The notes under the pieces were generated by a model. That model did no database searches, was not told the origin of the DNA, and saw nothing but the letters and a program-made list of their open reading frames with translations. DNA of 60,769 nucleotides from Odoribacter sp. (lineage in GTDB: Bacteria > Bacteroidota > Bacteroidia > Bacteroidales > Marinifilaceae), in NCBI GenBank assembly GCA_020024465.1, contig JAHHTT010000008.1, positions 1 through 60,769 on the forward strand. Reading direction: 5' to 3'. The translations under genes and the position numbers were made by a program. Numbering within the stretch: the stretch's first letter is position 1; the number at the start of each line of letters is the position of its first letter. This document shows positions 26,944 to 36,425 of the stretch, in pieces.

Positions 26944-27333
26944 TTATTCAGGGTCTGTCGCTAAGATAGCTTTATAGCCGTATGTCTTGGCTATATTCAT
27001 TATACGTACTACCTGTTCAATCGGTACTGATTTTTCAGCTTCAATGGAGACACATGGATCTTCACTGTTTTTTAGAATATCGACGATTTTACTTTCTAAT
27101 TGTGAGAAGGGAGTCACTTTGTGATTTAAATAGAATGTCTGCTTTTTGTCTATTGAAACAACCGCTGTAGGCTGGTTGGATGTTTGGTTTGTACTTTTGG
27201 GTAATAGAAGTTTGAGAGCATTCGGATTGATAAGTGTTGATGTTACCATGAAAAAGATCAGCAATAGGAACACAATGTCGGTCATTGATGACATATTGAA
27301 ATTCGGATTGGCTTTGGGTGCTCGTTTTATCAT
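26944..27333 (-). CDS. exbD: Biopolymer transport protein ExbD
   Basis: A 129-residue inner-membrane protein of the ExbB-ExbD proton channel that energises TonB. One N-terminal span carries the essential Asp in SSMTDIVFLLLIFFMVTS (about residues 16-33), followed by a periplasmic domain. It starts 14 bp after exbB on the same strand. No tonB gene is adjacent, although a TonB_C protein lies at 59889. Confidence 0.93.
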   Translation of the reverse strand: MIKRAPKANPNFNMSSMTDIVFLLLIFFMVTSTLINPNALKLLLPKSTNQTSNQPTAVVSIDKKQTFYLNHKVTPFSQLESKIVDILKNSEDPCVSIEAEKSVPIEQVVRIMNIAKTYGYKAILATDPE

Positions 27334-27347
27334 GGCCGGGAGTTTTA

Positions 27348-28022
27348 TTATTTTTTATCGTTTCTGATTTCGTATGTGATTTCCATAAAATCAGAAAGTG
27401 TACTTTCCATATTATTTACAATTCTATCTATGATGGCGGTGAGGGTGTTGTAAGCAATGTAAGCTATAATACCGACAATCAAACCAGCTACAGTGGTGAT
27501 CATTGCCGTGTAAATACCGCGCGATAATAACGAGATGTTGATGTTACTGCCGGCTAGTGCCATATCGTAAAATGCCTGTACCATTCCTACTACGGTTCCT
27601 AAAAATCCGATCATGGGGGCCATCCCGGAACAGGTAGCGAGTGTGCCCAGCCCTTTTTCCATATTTGATACTTCAAGATTTGCTGTGCTTTCAATTATTG
27701 AACGCAGTTCGTTTGCCGGCAGTTGCTTGTGCGTAATACCTTTGATAAGGATACGTGACATAGGTGTATTTTCCTCCTTGCATAGATTTATCGCTGCTTG
27801 AATATTCCCGATAAGCATATTCTCTTTTATTTTTGCGATAAAAGTTTCGTTTCTTTTGGTGTAATGCCGGAGTTGTAAATAGCGTTCAAAGAAAATGTAG
27901 ACGGCAATAACAGATAAAGCGAAGATGGGGATCATCAGCCATCCTCCTTTTATAATCATATCCCAGATGTTCAGACTTGGTTCGTTTGTTGCTGTTGTTG
28001 CCAGTAGTATTAATGTGTTCAT
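27348..28022 (-). CDS. exbB: Biopolymer transport protein ExbB (MotA/TolQ/ExbB family)
   Basis: A 224-residue membrane protein with a span near the N-terminus (about 22-42), a cytoplasmic helical region, and two C-terminal spans containing the family signature APMIGFLGTVVGMVQAF and TTVAGLIVGIIAY. The open frame continues upstream to 28133, but a promoter element sits inside that stretch (28045-28052), so the ATG at 28022 is preferred. It works with ExbD downstream. Confidence 0.92.
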   Translation of the reverse strand: MNTLILLATTATNEPSLNIWDMIIKGGWLMIPIFALSVIAVYIFFERYLQLRHYTKRNETFIAKIKENMLIGNIQAAINLCKEENTPMSRILIKGITHKQLPANELRSIIESTANLEVSNMEKGLGTLATCSGMAPMIGFLGTVVGMVQAFYDMALAGSNINISLLSRGIYTAMITTVAGLIVGIIAYIAYNTLTAIIDRIVNNMESTLSDFMEITYEIRNDKK

Positions 28023-28044
28023 GATTTTGTGTTTTTCGCAAGCG

Positions 28045-28052
28045 CAAAGATA
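28045..28052 (-). promoter_or_regulatory. -7 element of the exbB-exbD operon
   Basis: TATCTTTG on the reverse strand, 22 bp before the exbB ATG. No clear TTTG at the -33 distance. Confidence 0.6.
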
Positions 28053-28135
28053 CGATGAAAATTTAGTAAAAGCGAAATCTTGTCTTATTTCTTTAGCAAA
28101 TCCGTATTTGTAGAAATGGTGGCAATATTGCAAAT

Positions 28136-29050
28136 TTAGAGTTTGATACTTTTGAGATACCGGTCTGAATTCCTTATGTTAAGTGTAAAATTAAAAAATC
28201 TTTGTGCGTACGGGTCGGGTTCTCCCTGGCGGTATATCGCATGAAATACTCGTTCTATTGTAAGGCCTTTTGTTTCGACGATACGCAGTTGATTGTCTTT
28301 AAGTTCCTGGTATATACTGTGTATGGACAGAAAGGCTAAGCATTCGGAATGTTGGAGGTATTGTTTAATGCCTTCGGTTGTCCCTAAAATAAGTTGTGTG
28401 TTTAAAGTGTCGATGGGAATACCGGATGCCGCTAATTGTTTTTTGATAACATGATAGGTTCCGGAGCCTTTTTCCCGAAAGACAAAATTGTGATTGATTA
28501 GGTTGTTTTTATTTATTGTTTCCGGAATTTTGCTGTCTGTTGCACATACCAATACGATTTCATCTTTTAAAAAAGGTACATAGTGAATATCGGGTTGTGA
28601 CGGGGTTCCTTCGATAAAGGCAAGGTGAAGTTCGTTATTTAGTATCGCCTGTTCTATCTGCTGTGTATTGCCGCTTATAAGATTTATGGAGATTCCCGTA
28701 TGTCGGCTGGTAAATTGTGCCAATATAGGCGGGAGAATGTATTGAGATAAAGTGGTGCTGGCTCCCAGATGAAGTGTGCCTTTAAAATTTCCCCGTATCT
28801 GATCGAGTTTAAACTGTATGACCCGCTCTTGTTTCACTATTGCCTCTGTTTCTTTATACAGGAATTTACCGGCTTCTGTGATTTGCATCCTGCCTTTAAT
28901 ACGATGGAAAAGAGTTATGCCTAATTCTTTTTCTAATTCTTTTATATTTTTGGAAATGGCCGGTTGTGAGAGGAGTAATTCCTCTGCAACGCGGGTTGTA
29001 TTCGGATTGCGAGCCAAATGGTAAAATATAATGTATTTATGATCGAGCAT
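28136..29050 (-). CDS. LysR-family transcriptional regulator
   Basis: A 304-residue regulator with an N-terminal winged HTH (NTTRVAEELLLSQPAISKNIKELEKELG) and a C-terminal periplasmic-binding-like effector domain starting near residue 85 with TLHLGASTTLSQYILP. The ATG at 29050 is preferred to a TTG nine codons upstream because the HTH then starts at the usual distance. It lies divergent from the V-ATPase operon across a 269-bp spacer, and upstream of exbB but separated from it by exbB's own promoter. The effector and targets cannot be read; LysR regulators often control the divergent neighbour, so regulation of the V-ATPase is conceivable. Confidence 0.85.
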   Translation of the reverse strand: MLDHKYIIFYHLARNPNTTRVAEELLLSQPAISKNIKELEKELGITLFHRIKGRMQITEAGKFLYKETEAIVKQERVIQFKLDQIRGNFKGTLHLGASTTLSQYILPPILAQFTSRHTGISINLISGNTQQIEQAILNNELHLAFIEGTPSQPDIHYVPFLKDEIVLVCATDSKIPETINKNNLINHNFVFREKGSGTYHVIKKQLAASGIPIDTLNTQLILGTTEGIKQYLQHSECLAFLSIHSIYQELKDNQLRIVETKGLTIERVFHAIYRQGEPDPYAQRFFNFTLNIRNSDRYLKSIKL

Positions 29051-29084
29051 ACGATGATTAAGAACTGATAGTTGCAAATTAAAG

Positions 29085-29092
29085 CAAATTTA
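29085..29092 (-). promoter_or_regulatory. Probable -7 element of the LysR gene
   Basis: TAAATTTG on the reverse strand fits TAnnTTTG, 34 bp before the ATG at 29050. The -33 region is not convincing. Confidence 0.4.
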
Positions 29093-29211
29093 TTTGTATA
29101 AACAAGATCATGCTGCATAAAGTGTACTGAAAAACAAGCATGGAAAAGGGCTTTTGCTTGAATGATTGCATCTTTTTTTTCGAGAGTAAGAGTTTAAAAT
29201 AGGTTGTTTTA

Positions 29212-29242
29212 TTTGTTTTTTAAGGCAAAAAGACTAACTTAG
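29212..29242 (+). promoter_or_regulatory. Probable promoter of the V-ATPase operon
   Basis: TTTG at 29212-29215, 19 bp, then TAACTTAG at 29235-29242, one base off TAnnTTTG. It is the best-spaced candidate before the operon. Confidence 0.5.
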
Positions 29243-29319
29243 AGGCTTCAAATTCAAAATGCTTTTAGATTTTGATGATTGAAAATGGTAAAGAGAATTA
29301 TTCAAAATATATTCAAATT

Positions 29320-29925
29320 ATGGAAAACAAATTAGATGTATTAACAAAGAAGCTGTACGAGGAGGGGGTAGGCAAGGCTAATCAGGAAGCTGAAAAGATT
29401 ATTGCCGAAGCGAAAGCAAAAGCGGAATGTTTGATTTCGGAAGCTGAGGCGAAAGCAAAGGACATTCAGAAAGAAGCGATGGACGAAGCGGAGAATCTGA
29501 AAAAGAAAGCGGCATCGGAAATGGCATTAAGCGCTCGTCAGGCTATTACTGCGCTGAAGCAGGAAATTACCGGCTTGATTGCTGGTAAAGTGTCAGGAGA
29601 AATGGCAAAGGAAGCCTTCAAAGACGTTGCTTTTGTACAGGAAATGGTTGTGGATATCATTAAGAAATGGAGTGTCGCTTCAGGTAATCTTAATTTGGAA
29701 GTTATTCTTTCTGATAATGATAAGGCTCAATTCCAGCAATATGTGTTGGCTAAATATAAAGAGTTGTTGGATCAGGGACTGGAGGTGAAGGCTGGTGGTA
29801 GTGAAGGTACGTTTATCCTTCGTCCGAAGGATGGAGGATATCAGGTTGCTTTTTCAGAAGAACTCTTTGAATCGTTCTTTAACCAATATATGAGAAGCTT
29901 TACCAAAAGTCTGCTCTATAAATAA
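29320..29925 (+). CDS. V-type ATPase subunit E
   Basis: A 201-residue peripheral-stalk subunit. The N-terminal half (about 10-90) is a long Ala/Glu/Lys-rich coiled coil, and the C-terminal half is the globular domain that caps the A3B3 head. An in-frame ATG at 29275 would add 15 residues; MENKLDVLTKKLYEEG at 29320 looks like the family start, but the longer form is not excluded. First gene of the operon, 20 bp before the DUF2764 gene. A separate subunit G or H, its usual partner, is not present here. Confidence 0.85.
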   Translation: MENKLDVLTKKLYEEGVGKANQEAEKIIAEAKAKAECLISEAEAKAKDIQKEAMDEAENLKKKAASEMALSARQAITALKQEITGLIAGKVSGEMAKEAFKDVAFVQEMVVDIIKKWSVASGNLNLEVILSDNDKAQFQQYVLAKYKELLDQGLEVKAGGSEGTFILRPKDGGYQVAFSEELFESFFNQYMRSFTKSLLYK

Positions 29926-29945
29926 CATCGGAAAAAATAGATTGC

Positions 29946-30761
29946 ATGGATTATATTGCTTTTATAGCAGGATTGCCTGAGATAGCATGGGATGACCGGA
30001 AACTGTCGCTGACTGTAGGGGAGTTTCGCGAGCAACTGGAGGATTATGTCAGTGAAAAGGACAAAAGTGTGGTGGATTTGTTTTTTTTGCCGAATGATAA
30101 TGCTCAAGTGTTGCGTTTACTTAATCGGCAGGGGGCGGATTCCGCATTACAGACAGTATATCCGTTGAAAGTGCTGGAGGATGAGGTGAGCGAACCGGAT
30201 AAAGGTATTCCGGTATATCTGAGAGAATTTATCGCTGACTTTAGGGAAGAACATTTAAAATATGAAATGGCTCCGGAGAATGTATTGAGCTGGATGTACT
30301 ATGACTATATGCTGAAATCCGATAACCGGCTGGTGAGAGAGTATGCCGAATTTTCCATGAATTTAAAGAATCTGGTGACAGCTTTGAATGCCCGTAAATA
30401 TGGTATGGAAGCAGCTAAAGAAGTGGTTGGAAACAACGATTTTGCTGTTGCTCTGCGGACATCCAATGCCAAGGATTTTGGTCTTTCATTGGATTATCCT
30501 TTTGTAGAAAAAGTGATGGCGTTAATGGATTCGGCAGATTTGGTAGAGCGTGAACGAGGACTCGATTTGCTTATCTGGGATTTTCTGGATGAAGCCGTAA
30601 CCTTTGAATATTTTTCGTTTGAGCGGGTAATTAGTTATATGCTCCATCTGATGATTGTCGAACGATGGAGCAAGATGAGTTCGGAATCCGGCAGAAAAGT
30701 ATTCATGGAAATGGTGGAGCGGTTTAGGAAGAGTTTTCAGTTTGATGAACAATTTAAATGA
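29946..30761 (+). CDS. DUF2764 family protein, V-ATPase associated
   Basis: A 271-residue soluble, mostly helical protein beginning MDYIAFIAGLPEI, typical of DUF2764. This family is found in Bacteroidetes, Chlamydiae and spirochaete V-ATPase operons between E and A. No enzymatic motif is visible. Subunit C (the d-like funnel linking the rotor to the proteolipid ring) is missing from the operon, so this protein is the best candidate to take that place; this is inference from position and helical content. Its 3' end runs close to or overlaps possible starts of the A subunit gene. Confidence 0.8.
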   Translation: MDYIAFIAGLPEIAWDDRKLSLTVGEFREQLEDYVSEKDKSVVDLFFLPNDNAQVLRLLNRQGADSALQTVYPLKVLEDEVSEPDKGIPVYLREFIADFREEHLKYEMAPENVLSWMYYDYMLKSDNRLVREYAEFSMNLKNLVTALNARKYGMEAAKEVVGNNDFAVALRTSNAKDFGLSLDYPFVEKVMALMDSADLVERERGLDLLIWDFLDEAVTFEYFSFERVISYMLHLMIVERWSKMSSESGRKVFMEMVERFRKSFQFDEQFK

Positions 30762-30777
30762 TTTAATTAGAACATTT

Positions 30778-32535
30778 ATGGATAAAACACAAGGAAAAGT
30801 CCATAGCATTATTTCCAATCTTGTGCTAGTCAAAGTGGAAGGACCTGTTTCTCAAAATGAGATTTGTTTCATTGAAACAGGTAAAGAACGTTTGATGGCC
30901 GAAGTGATTAAGGTGGTTGGAGATCTTGCCTATGTACAGGTATTCGAGAGTACCCGGGGATTGCAACCGGGAATGCCTGTGGAATTTCAGAATCATATGC
31001 TTGAGGTGAGTCTCGGTCCCGGTCTGTTGTCCAAGAATTTTGACGGTTTGCAGAATGACCTTGATAAAATGACCGGAGTTTTTTTGAAAAGAGGCGAATA
31101 TACAGATCCGCTGGAAAGTGATAAAAAATGGAGTTTTACTCCGCTGGCAAAGGTTGGCGACAAAGTAAAGGCAGCCGATTGGTTGGGAAACGTCAAGGAA
31201 AATTGGCTGGACCATAAAATCATGGTGCCTTTTAAATTTGAGGGTGAATATACAGTAGTTTCGATTGTCCCTGCAGGAGATTATACAATATTGGATGTCA
31301 TCGCCGTCTTGAAGGATAAAAATGGTAAAGAACATCATGTTACGATGGTGCAAAAATGGCCTGTGAAGGTGGCTATTCGTAATTATGTTGACAAGCCCCG
31401 TCCTTTTAGACAAATGGAGACAGGAGTTCGTGTGATAGATACAATGAATCCGATGTTGGAAGGAGGAACCGGTTTTATTCCCGGACCATTCGGAACCGGT
31501 AAGACGGTGTTGCAACATGCATTGGCCCGTTTTGCCGATGCGGATGTGATTATTATGGCTGCATGTGGAGAGCGAGCTAATGAGGTTGTGGAAATTTTTA
31601 CAGAATTCCCTGAACTGCAAGACCCCCGTTCGGGTCGTTCTTTATATGAGCGTACAACCATTATTGCAAATACATCAAATATGCCGGTTGCTGCCCGAGA
31701 GGCTTCTGTTTATACGGCGATGACAATTGGAGAGTATTATCGGGCAATGGGAATGAAGGTTTTGTTATTGGCTGACTCTACTTCCCGTTGGGCACAGGCT
31801 TTGCGGGAAATGTCTAACCGTATGGAGGAGTTGCCGGGGCAGGATGCTTTCCCGATGGACTTGTCTGCAATTATTTCAAATTTTTATGCACGTGCCGGAA
31901 TGGTTTATTTGAATAATGGCAAGACCGGATCCGTGACATTTATCGGAACGGTTTCTCCTGCCGGAGGTAACTTGAAGGAGCCTGTGACTGAATCAACGAA
32001 GAAAGTTGCCCGATGTTTTTATGCTTTGTCACAGTCCCGTGCCGATTCAAAACGCTATCCGGCAATTGATACTTTGGATTCTTATTCAAAATATCTGGAG
32101 TATCCGGAGTTCGTGGATTATGCTAAAAAAAATATATCTGATTCTTGGATTGCCGATGTGAATGAAGCAAGAAACATGTTGGTAAGAGGTCGTGAAACGG
32201 CAGAACAAATTGATATTTTAGGTGATGATGGCGTGCCTTTGGATTATCACGTGATTTTTTGGAAATCGGAGTTGATAGACTTTGTGATTTTGCAACAGGA
32301 TGCTTTTGATAATATTGATGGTTCAACATCGATGGAGCGTCAGCAGTATATGCTGAATATTGTGTTGGATATGGTGCGTTCGGATTTTGAGTTTGATTCA
32401 TTTGAAGAGGTTAATCCTTATTTTAAACGTATTATCAATGCCTTTAAACAGATGAATTATTCAGAATATCAGTCGGATAATTTCAAGAAATTTGAGGAAG
32501 AAGTTATTGGGATTATCAATGAAAGAAAGAAATAG
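30778..32535 (+). CDS. atpA: V-type ATPase catalytic subunit A
   Basis: A 585-residue catalytic subunit with P-loop GPFGTGKTV, the A-type insertion (non-homologous region) around residues 115-190, and the catalytic site region ACGERANEVVE. The ATG at 30778 gives MDKTQGKVHSI, the usual start; an upstream in-frame ATG overlaps the preceding gene. ATP hydrolysis or synthesis takes place here together with subunit B. Confidence 0.97.
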   Translation: MDKTQGKVHSIISNLVLVKVEGPVSQNEICFIETGKERLMAEVIKVVGDLAYVQVFESTRGLQPGMPVEFQNHMLEVSLGPGLLSKNFDGLQNDLDKMTGVFLKRGEYTDPLESDKKWSFTPLAKVGDKVKAADWLGNVKENWLDHKIMVPFKFEGEYTVVSIVPAGDYTILDVIAVLKDKNGKEHHVTMVQKWPVKVAIRNYVDKPRPFRQMETGVRVIDTMNPMLEGGTGFIPGPFGTGKTVLQHALARFADADVIIMAACGERANEVVEIFTEFPELQDPRSGRSLYERTTIIANTSNMPVAAREASVYTAMTIGEYYRAMGMKVLLLADSTSRWAQALREMSNRMEELPGQDAFPMDLSAIISNFYARAGMVYLNNGKTGSVTFIGTVSPAGGNLKEPVTESTKKVARCFYALSQSRADSKRYPAIDTLDSYSKYLEYPEFVDYAKKNISDSWIADVNEARNMLVRGRETAEQIDILGDDGVPLDYHVIFWKSELIDFVILQQDAFDNIDGSTSMERQQYMLNIVLDMVRSDFEFDSFEEVNPYFKRIINAFKQMNYSEYQSDNFKKFEEEVIGIINERKK

Positions 32536-32558
32536 ATTAATCAAAAATCCATAATTAA

Positions 32559-33881
32559 ATGAATACAGCTTTTCAAAAAGTATATACAAAAATCACTCAA
32601 ATTACGAAAGCTACCTGTTCGCTGAAAGCCCAAGGAGTCAGTAATGATGAATTGGCAATTGTCAACGGACGTTTGGCTCAGGTGGTAAAGATTTGGGGGG
32701 ATGATATTACGTTGCAGGTATTCTCGGGTACAGAAGGAATTCCGACCAATGCAGAGGTGACTTTTCTGGGGAAAGCACCTACTTTGAAGGTGGGTGAAGA
32801 TCTCTGCGGACGTTTTTTTAATGCATTCGGAGATCCGATAGACGGAGGACCTGCAGTCGATGGCGAGGAGCGTGAAATCGGAGGTCCTTCAGTGAATCCA
32901 GTCCGGCGTAAACAGCCATCCGAATTGATTGCGACCGGTATTGCCGGTATCGACCTGAATAATACCTTGGTGTCAGGACAGAAGATCCCTTTTTTTGCAG
33001 ATCCTGACCAGCCTTATAATCAGGTAATGGCAAACGTAGCACTGCGTGCGCAGACAGACCGAATTATTTTGGGTGGTATGGGATTGACAAATGATGACTA
33101 TTTATATTTCAAAAATCTTTTTGACAATGCCGGTGTGCTTGATCGTATCGTCAGTTTTGTGAATACGACAGAGGCTCCTCCGGTTGAACGTTTGTTGGTG
33201 CCGGATATGGCGTTGACTGCTGCAGAATATTTTGCTGTTGATAGAAATGAAAAAGTGTTGGTGTTATTGACGGATATGACTTTGTATGCCGATGCATTGA
33301 GTATTGTGTCCAATCGTATGGATCAAATTCCGTCTAAAGATTCCATGCCGGGTTCGCTTTATTCGGACCTTGCAAAAATTTACGAGAAAGCGGTACAATT
33401 TCCCCAAGGTGGTTCGATTACGATTATTGCTGTGACTACGCTTTCTGGTGGAGACATCACTCATGCGATTCCCGATAATACCGGTTATATCACGGAGGGA
33501 CAGCTCTTTTTGCGTAAAGATACAGAAATCGGTAAGGTTATTGTCGATCCTTTCCGAAGTTTGTCTCGTTTGAAGCAGCTGGTTATCGGTAAAAAGACTC
33601 GTAAAGATCATCCGCAGGTGATGAATGCCGCTATCCGCTTGTATGCGGATGCTGCCAATGCCCGTACAAAATTGGAGAATGGTTTTGATTTGACAGACTA
33701 CGATCGACGTACTCTTGATTTTGCCCGAGACTATTCTAATGATTTGTTGGCGATTGATGTTAATATCAGCGTTACGGAAATGTTGGATACCGCCTGGAAA
33801 TTGTTCCGTAAATATTTTACCCGTTCTGAATTGGGTATTAAGAAAGAGATTGTGGATGAATTTGGAAGTGATATAAAATAA
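32559..33881 (+). CDS. atpB: V-type ATPase non-catalytic subunit B
   Basis: A 440-residue subunit, homologous to A but without a P-loop, as in all B subunits. It has the conserved QKIPFFADPDQPYNQV region near residues 140-155 and the LSRLKQLVIGKKT segment. It follows atpA by 23 bp. The gene symbol follows V/A-type usage and must not be confused with F-type atpB. Confidence 0.96.
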   Translation: MNTAFQKVYTKITQITKATCSLKAQGVSNDELAIVNGRLAQVVKIWGDDITLQVFSGTEGIPTNAEVTFLGKAPTLKVGEDLCGRFFNAFGDPIDGGPAVDGEEREIGGPSVNPVRRKQPSELIATGIAGIDLNNTLVSGQKIPFFADPDQPYNQVMANVALRAQTDRIILGGMGLTNDDYLYFKNLFDNAGVLDRIVSFVNTTEAPPVERLLVPDMALTAAEYFAVDRNEKVLVLLTDMTLYADALSIVSNRMDQIPSKDSMPGSLYSDLAKIYEKAVQFPQGGSITIIAVTTLSGGDITHAIPDNTGYITEGQLFLRKDTEIGKVIVDPFRSLSRLKQLVIGKKTRKDHPQVMNAAIRLYADAANARTKLENGFDLTDYDRRTLDFARDYSNDLLAIDVNISVTEMLDTAWKLFRKYFTRSELGIKKEIVDEFGSDIK

Positions 33882-33893
33882 TGACTGTTCGGT

Positions 33894-34490
33894 ATGGCAA
33901 TTAAATTTCAATATAATAAAACTTCGCTTCAAGGTCTTGACAAGCAACTCAAGATGAGGGTGCGAGCTTTGCCTACCATTAAAAACAAGGAATCAGCATT
34001 GCGATCGGAAGTGAAGAAAGCAAAAGAAGTGGCGGACGGATTTGATACTAAATTGGAAAATACGCTCAATGCCATTAATAATATGTTGCAGCTTTACGAT
34101 GAATATACACCTGATATCTTGATGGTTAAGAATGTAGAAATGACTGTTAAGAAAATCGCTGGTGTGCGGACTCCGGTTTTGGAAAAAGTGGAATACGAAA
34201 TAAAGGATTTCAGTTTGTTCAATGCGCCGGGATGGTTCCTTGACGGGATTCAGCACGTTAAAGAAGTAGTGAACATTGCCGTGGAAAGAGAATTTTATAC
34301 GCGGAAAATGGAGTTGCTCGATCGTGCCCGTAAAAAGACGACTCAAAAGGTGAATTTGTATGAGAAGGTGCAAATTCCCGGATTTCAGGAAGCAATTCGA
34401 AAGATTAAGCGTTTTTTGGAAGATGAGGAGAATCTTTCAAAGTCGGCACAGAAAATTGTGAAAACCCGTAAAGCAATGGAGGAAGCATGA
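33894..34490 (+). CDS. atpD: V-type ATPase subunit D
   Basis: A 198-residue central rotor shaft: two long helices at the N- and C-termini (about 1-70 and 125-195) with a short globular middle. N-terminal motif KFQYNKTSLQGLDKQL. It starts 12 bp after subunit B, and its TGA overlaps the ATG of subunit I. Subunit F, which normally binds D, is not encoded here. Confidence 0.93.
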   Translation: MAIKFQYNKTSLQGLDKQLKMRVRALPTIKNKESALRSEVKKAKEVADGFDTKLENTLNAINNMLQLYDEYTPDILMVKNVEMTVKKIAGVRTPVLEKVEYEIKDFSLFNAPGWFLDGIQHVKEVVNIAVEREFYTRKMELLDRARKKTTQKVNLYEKVQIPGFQEAIRKIKRFLEDEENLSKSAQKIVKTRKAMEEA

Positions 34491-36385
34491 TAGTACCTAT
34501 GCGAAAATTATCCCTGTTGATATTCTATCAAGATTATCAGAAATTTCTCGAGGAGCTTCGGGAAAAGGGAGTGGTTCATATCCATGAAAATAAAAAGCGA
34601 TCAGCGGAAAATGAGGAATTGAAGCAAAAATTTGCTTTATTGAAGCGGATCGTAGAAATAAGTAAATTATTGGCTAAAAGGCTTCCCGGGCATAAAAACG
34701 CCGATGGTGAAGTGGTGGATTTATTGGAAAAGGCCCGTTCGCCGGAAGAAAAATTGGCTGTTTATCATCGCTTGTTTCATTCTGATGCAGGAATGAAACA
34801 AAAGGAGAATGTGGGAGATTTGGATATTTTGGCTTTTTTGGAAAGCAGATTTAAACAAATAGATCATATTGACCAGCAAATAGCTTCCTTGATGAAGGAC
34901 GCTTCTGTCTACAAGCCTTGGAATGATTTACCGCAGGAGCGTATTGACGGCTTGTTGCATGCCGGGTGGGATATGCGTTTTTTTACGATTCCAGACCGTA
35001 AGTATTTGCAAGAATGGGAAGATAAGTATAATGCTTTTGTTATTAACGAAGAAAAGGGGCAAAAGTTTTTTGTAACGGTGATGCATCAAGGTTCTGAGGA
35101 GTTTCCGAATGCTGATGCTGTACAGTTTCCGCAATTGAGTGCTCCGGAAATTCGCAAACGCATTGAGGCTTTGAAAACAGAAAAGGAAGCGATAGAGGCT
35201 ACTTTTGATGACGTGGCTGCTTATTCTGTAGCTTATTTGGCTCAGGTGCGTAAAAAGGTGAATGAGGATACTGATCTTTTGAAAATAAAGGATGCAGCAC
35301 AGGTGTTACTTGATGATAAAGTTATTGCATTGGAAGGTTGGGTCCCGGACGGTATTGCTGCTGAAACGGAACACTGGCTTTCTGAGCAAGGAGTTGTTTA
35401 TGAATTGACAGAGCCGGCAGATGGAGATAATCCTCCTATTTTGTTAAAGAATAATCGATTTGCACGATTGTTTGAATTTATCGGAGAGTTGTATTCTTTG
35501 CCTAATTATCGGGAAATTGACTTGACGCCTTTTTTTGCTCCGTTTTTTGTTTTGTTCTTTGGTTTTTGTTTGGGCGATGCCGGATACGGATTACTGATTC
35601 TACTGGGAGTCTCTTTTTATAAAATCAAGGCACAGCCGGCTATTCGTCCAATTTTGTCTTTGGCGCAGTGGTTAGGGCTTTCTACTGTCATAATGGGTAT
35701 TGTGGGAGGTACTTTCTTCGGTGTGTCCTTGTTGAATGTAGAGATAGCCTGGTTGGAACAGTTCAAGGCATATATGCTTGATTCGCAACAGTTGTTCAAT
35801 TTGGCGCTGATTATTGGTATTATACAGATCGTTTTCGGTATGTTCTTGAAAATGGCCAATCTATGGAAACAATATGGGATATCTGCCGCATTTTCAACGA
35901 TCGGTTGGCTGATTGGGATTTTAGGAGGCGGAGCTTGTTATTGGTTTTCATTACAAGGTTATGATGTGACAATACCTGTGTATATTGTATTTGCAATAGC
36001 AGGTTTGTTGATATTTGTTTTCAATAATATCCGGCGCAATGTATTCGTTAATATCGGTTCCGGTCTGTGGGATTCCTACAATATGGTGACAGGTTTGTTA
36101 GGAGATACGCTTTCTTATATACGTTTGTTTGCTTTGGGTATTTCCAGTGCAGTATTAGGATTGGTATTTAATGATCTGGCAATGAATATGAGTGGAGATA
36201 TTCCGGTGTTGAAGCAGATATTGATGCTGATAATATTGGTTTTTGGGCATAGTGTCAATCTGTTTATGGCAGGATTGGGGTCTTTTGTCCATCCGATGCG
36301 TCTTACTTTTGTTGAGTTTTATAAAAATGCGGGATTTGAAGGAGGGGGTAAGAAATATCTGCCGTTTAAGAAGAGGCAATTATAA
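34487..36385 (+). CDS. V-type ATPase subunit I (a-subunit)
   Basis: A 632-residue membrane stator. The N-terminal half (about 1-340) is cytoplasmic and coiled-coil rich; the C-terminal half has about seven to eight membrane segments, including the NYREIDLTPFFAPFF entry and the late helix LLGDTLSYIRLFALG, which carries the essential Arg facing the proteolipid ring. ATGA overlap with atpD means translational coupling. The next gene is the proteolipid. Confidence 0.94.
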   Translation: MIVPMRKLSLLIFYQDYQKFLEELREKGVVHIHENKKRSAENEELKQKFALLKRIVEISKLLAKRLPGHKNADGEVVDLLEKARSPEEKLAVYHRLFHSDAGMKQKENVGDLDILAFLESRFKQIDHIDQQIASLMKDASVYKPWNDLPQERIDGLLHAGWDMRFFTIPDRKYLQEWEDKYNAFVINEEKGQKFFVTVMHQGSEEFPNADAVQFPQLSAPEIRKRIEALKTEKEAIEATFDDVAAYSVAYLAQVRKKVNEDTDLLKIKDAAQVLLDDKVIALEGWVPDGIAAETEHWLSEQGVVYELTEPADGDNPPILLKNNRFARLFEFIGELYSLPNYREIDLTPFFAPFFVLFFGFCLGDAGYGLLILLGVSFYKIKAQPAIRPILSLAQWLGLSTVIMGIVGGTFFGVSLLNVEIAWLEQFKAYMLDSQQLFNLALIIGIIQIVFGMFLKMANLWKQYGISAAFSTIGWLIGILGGGACYWFSLQGYDVTIPVYIVFAIAGLLIFVFNNIRRNVFVNIGSGLWDSYNMVTGLLGDTLSYIRLFALGISSAVLGLVFNDLAMNMSGDIPVLKQILMLIILVFGHSVNLFMAGLGSFVHPMRLTFVEFYKNAGFEGGGKKYLPFKKRQL

Positions 36386-36425
36386 GAATGAATTATTAAT
36401 AGTAAACAATTTAAAATAGAAAATC

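Noticed and set aside
30826..31620. 264-codon reverse frame inside the V-ATPase A gene
   Set aside because: Antisense to a highly conserved catalytic subunit, with no motif of its own.
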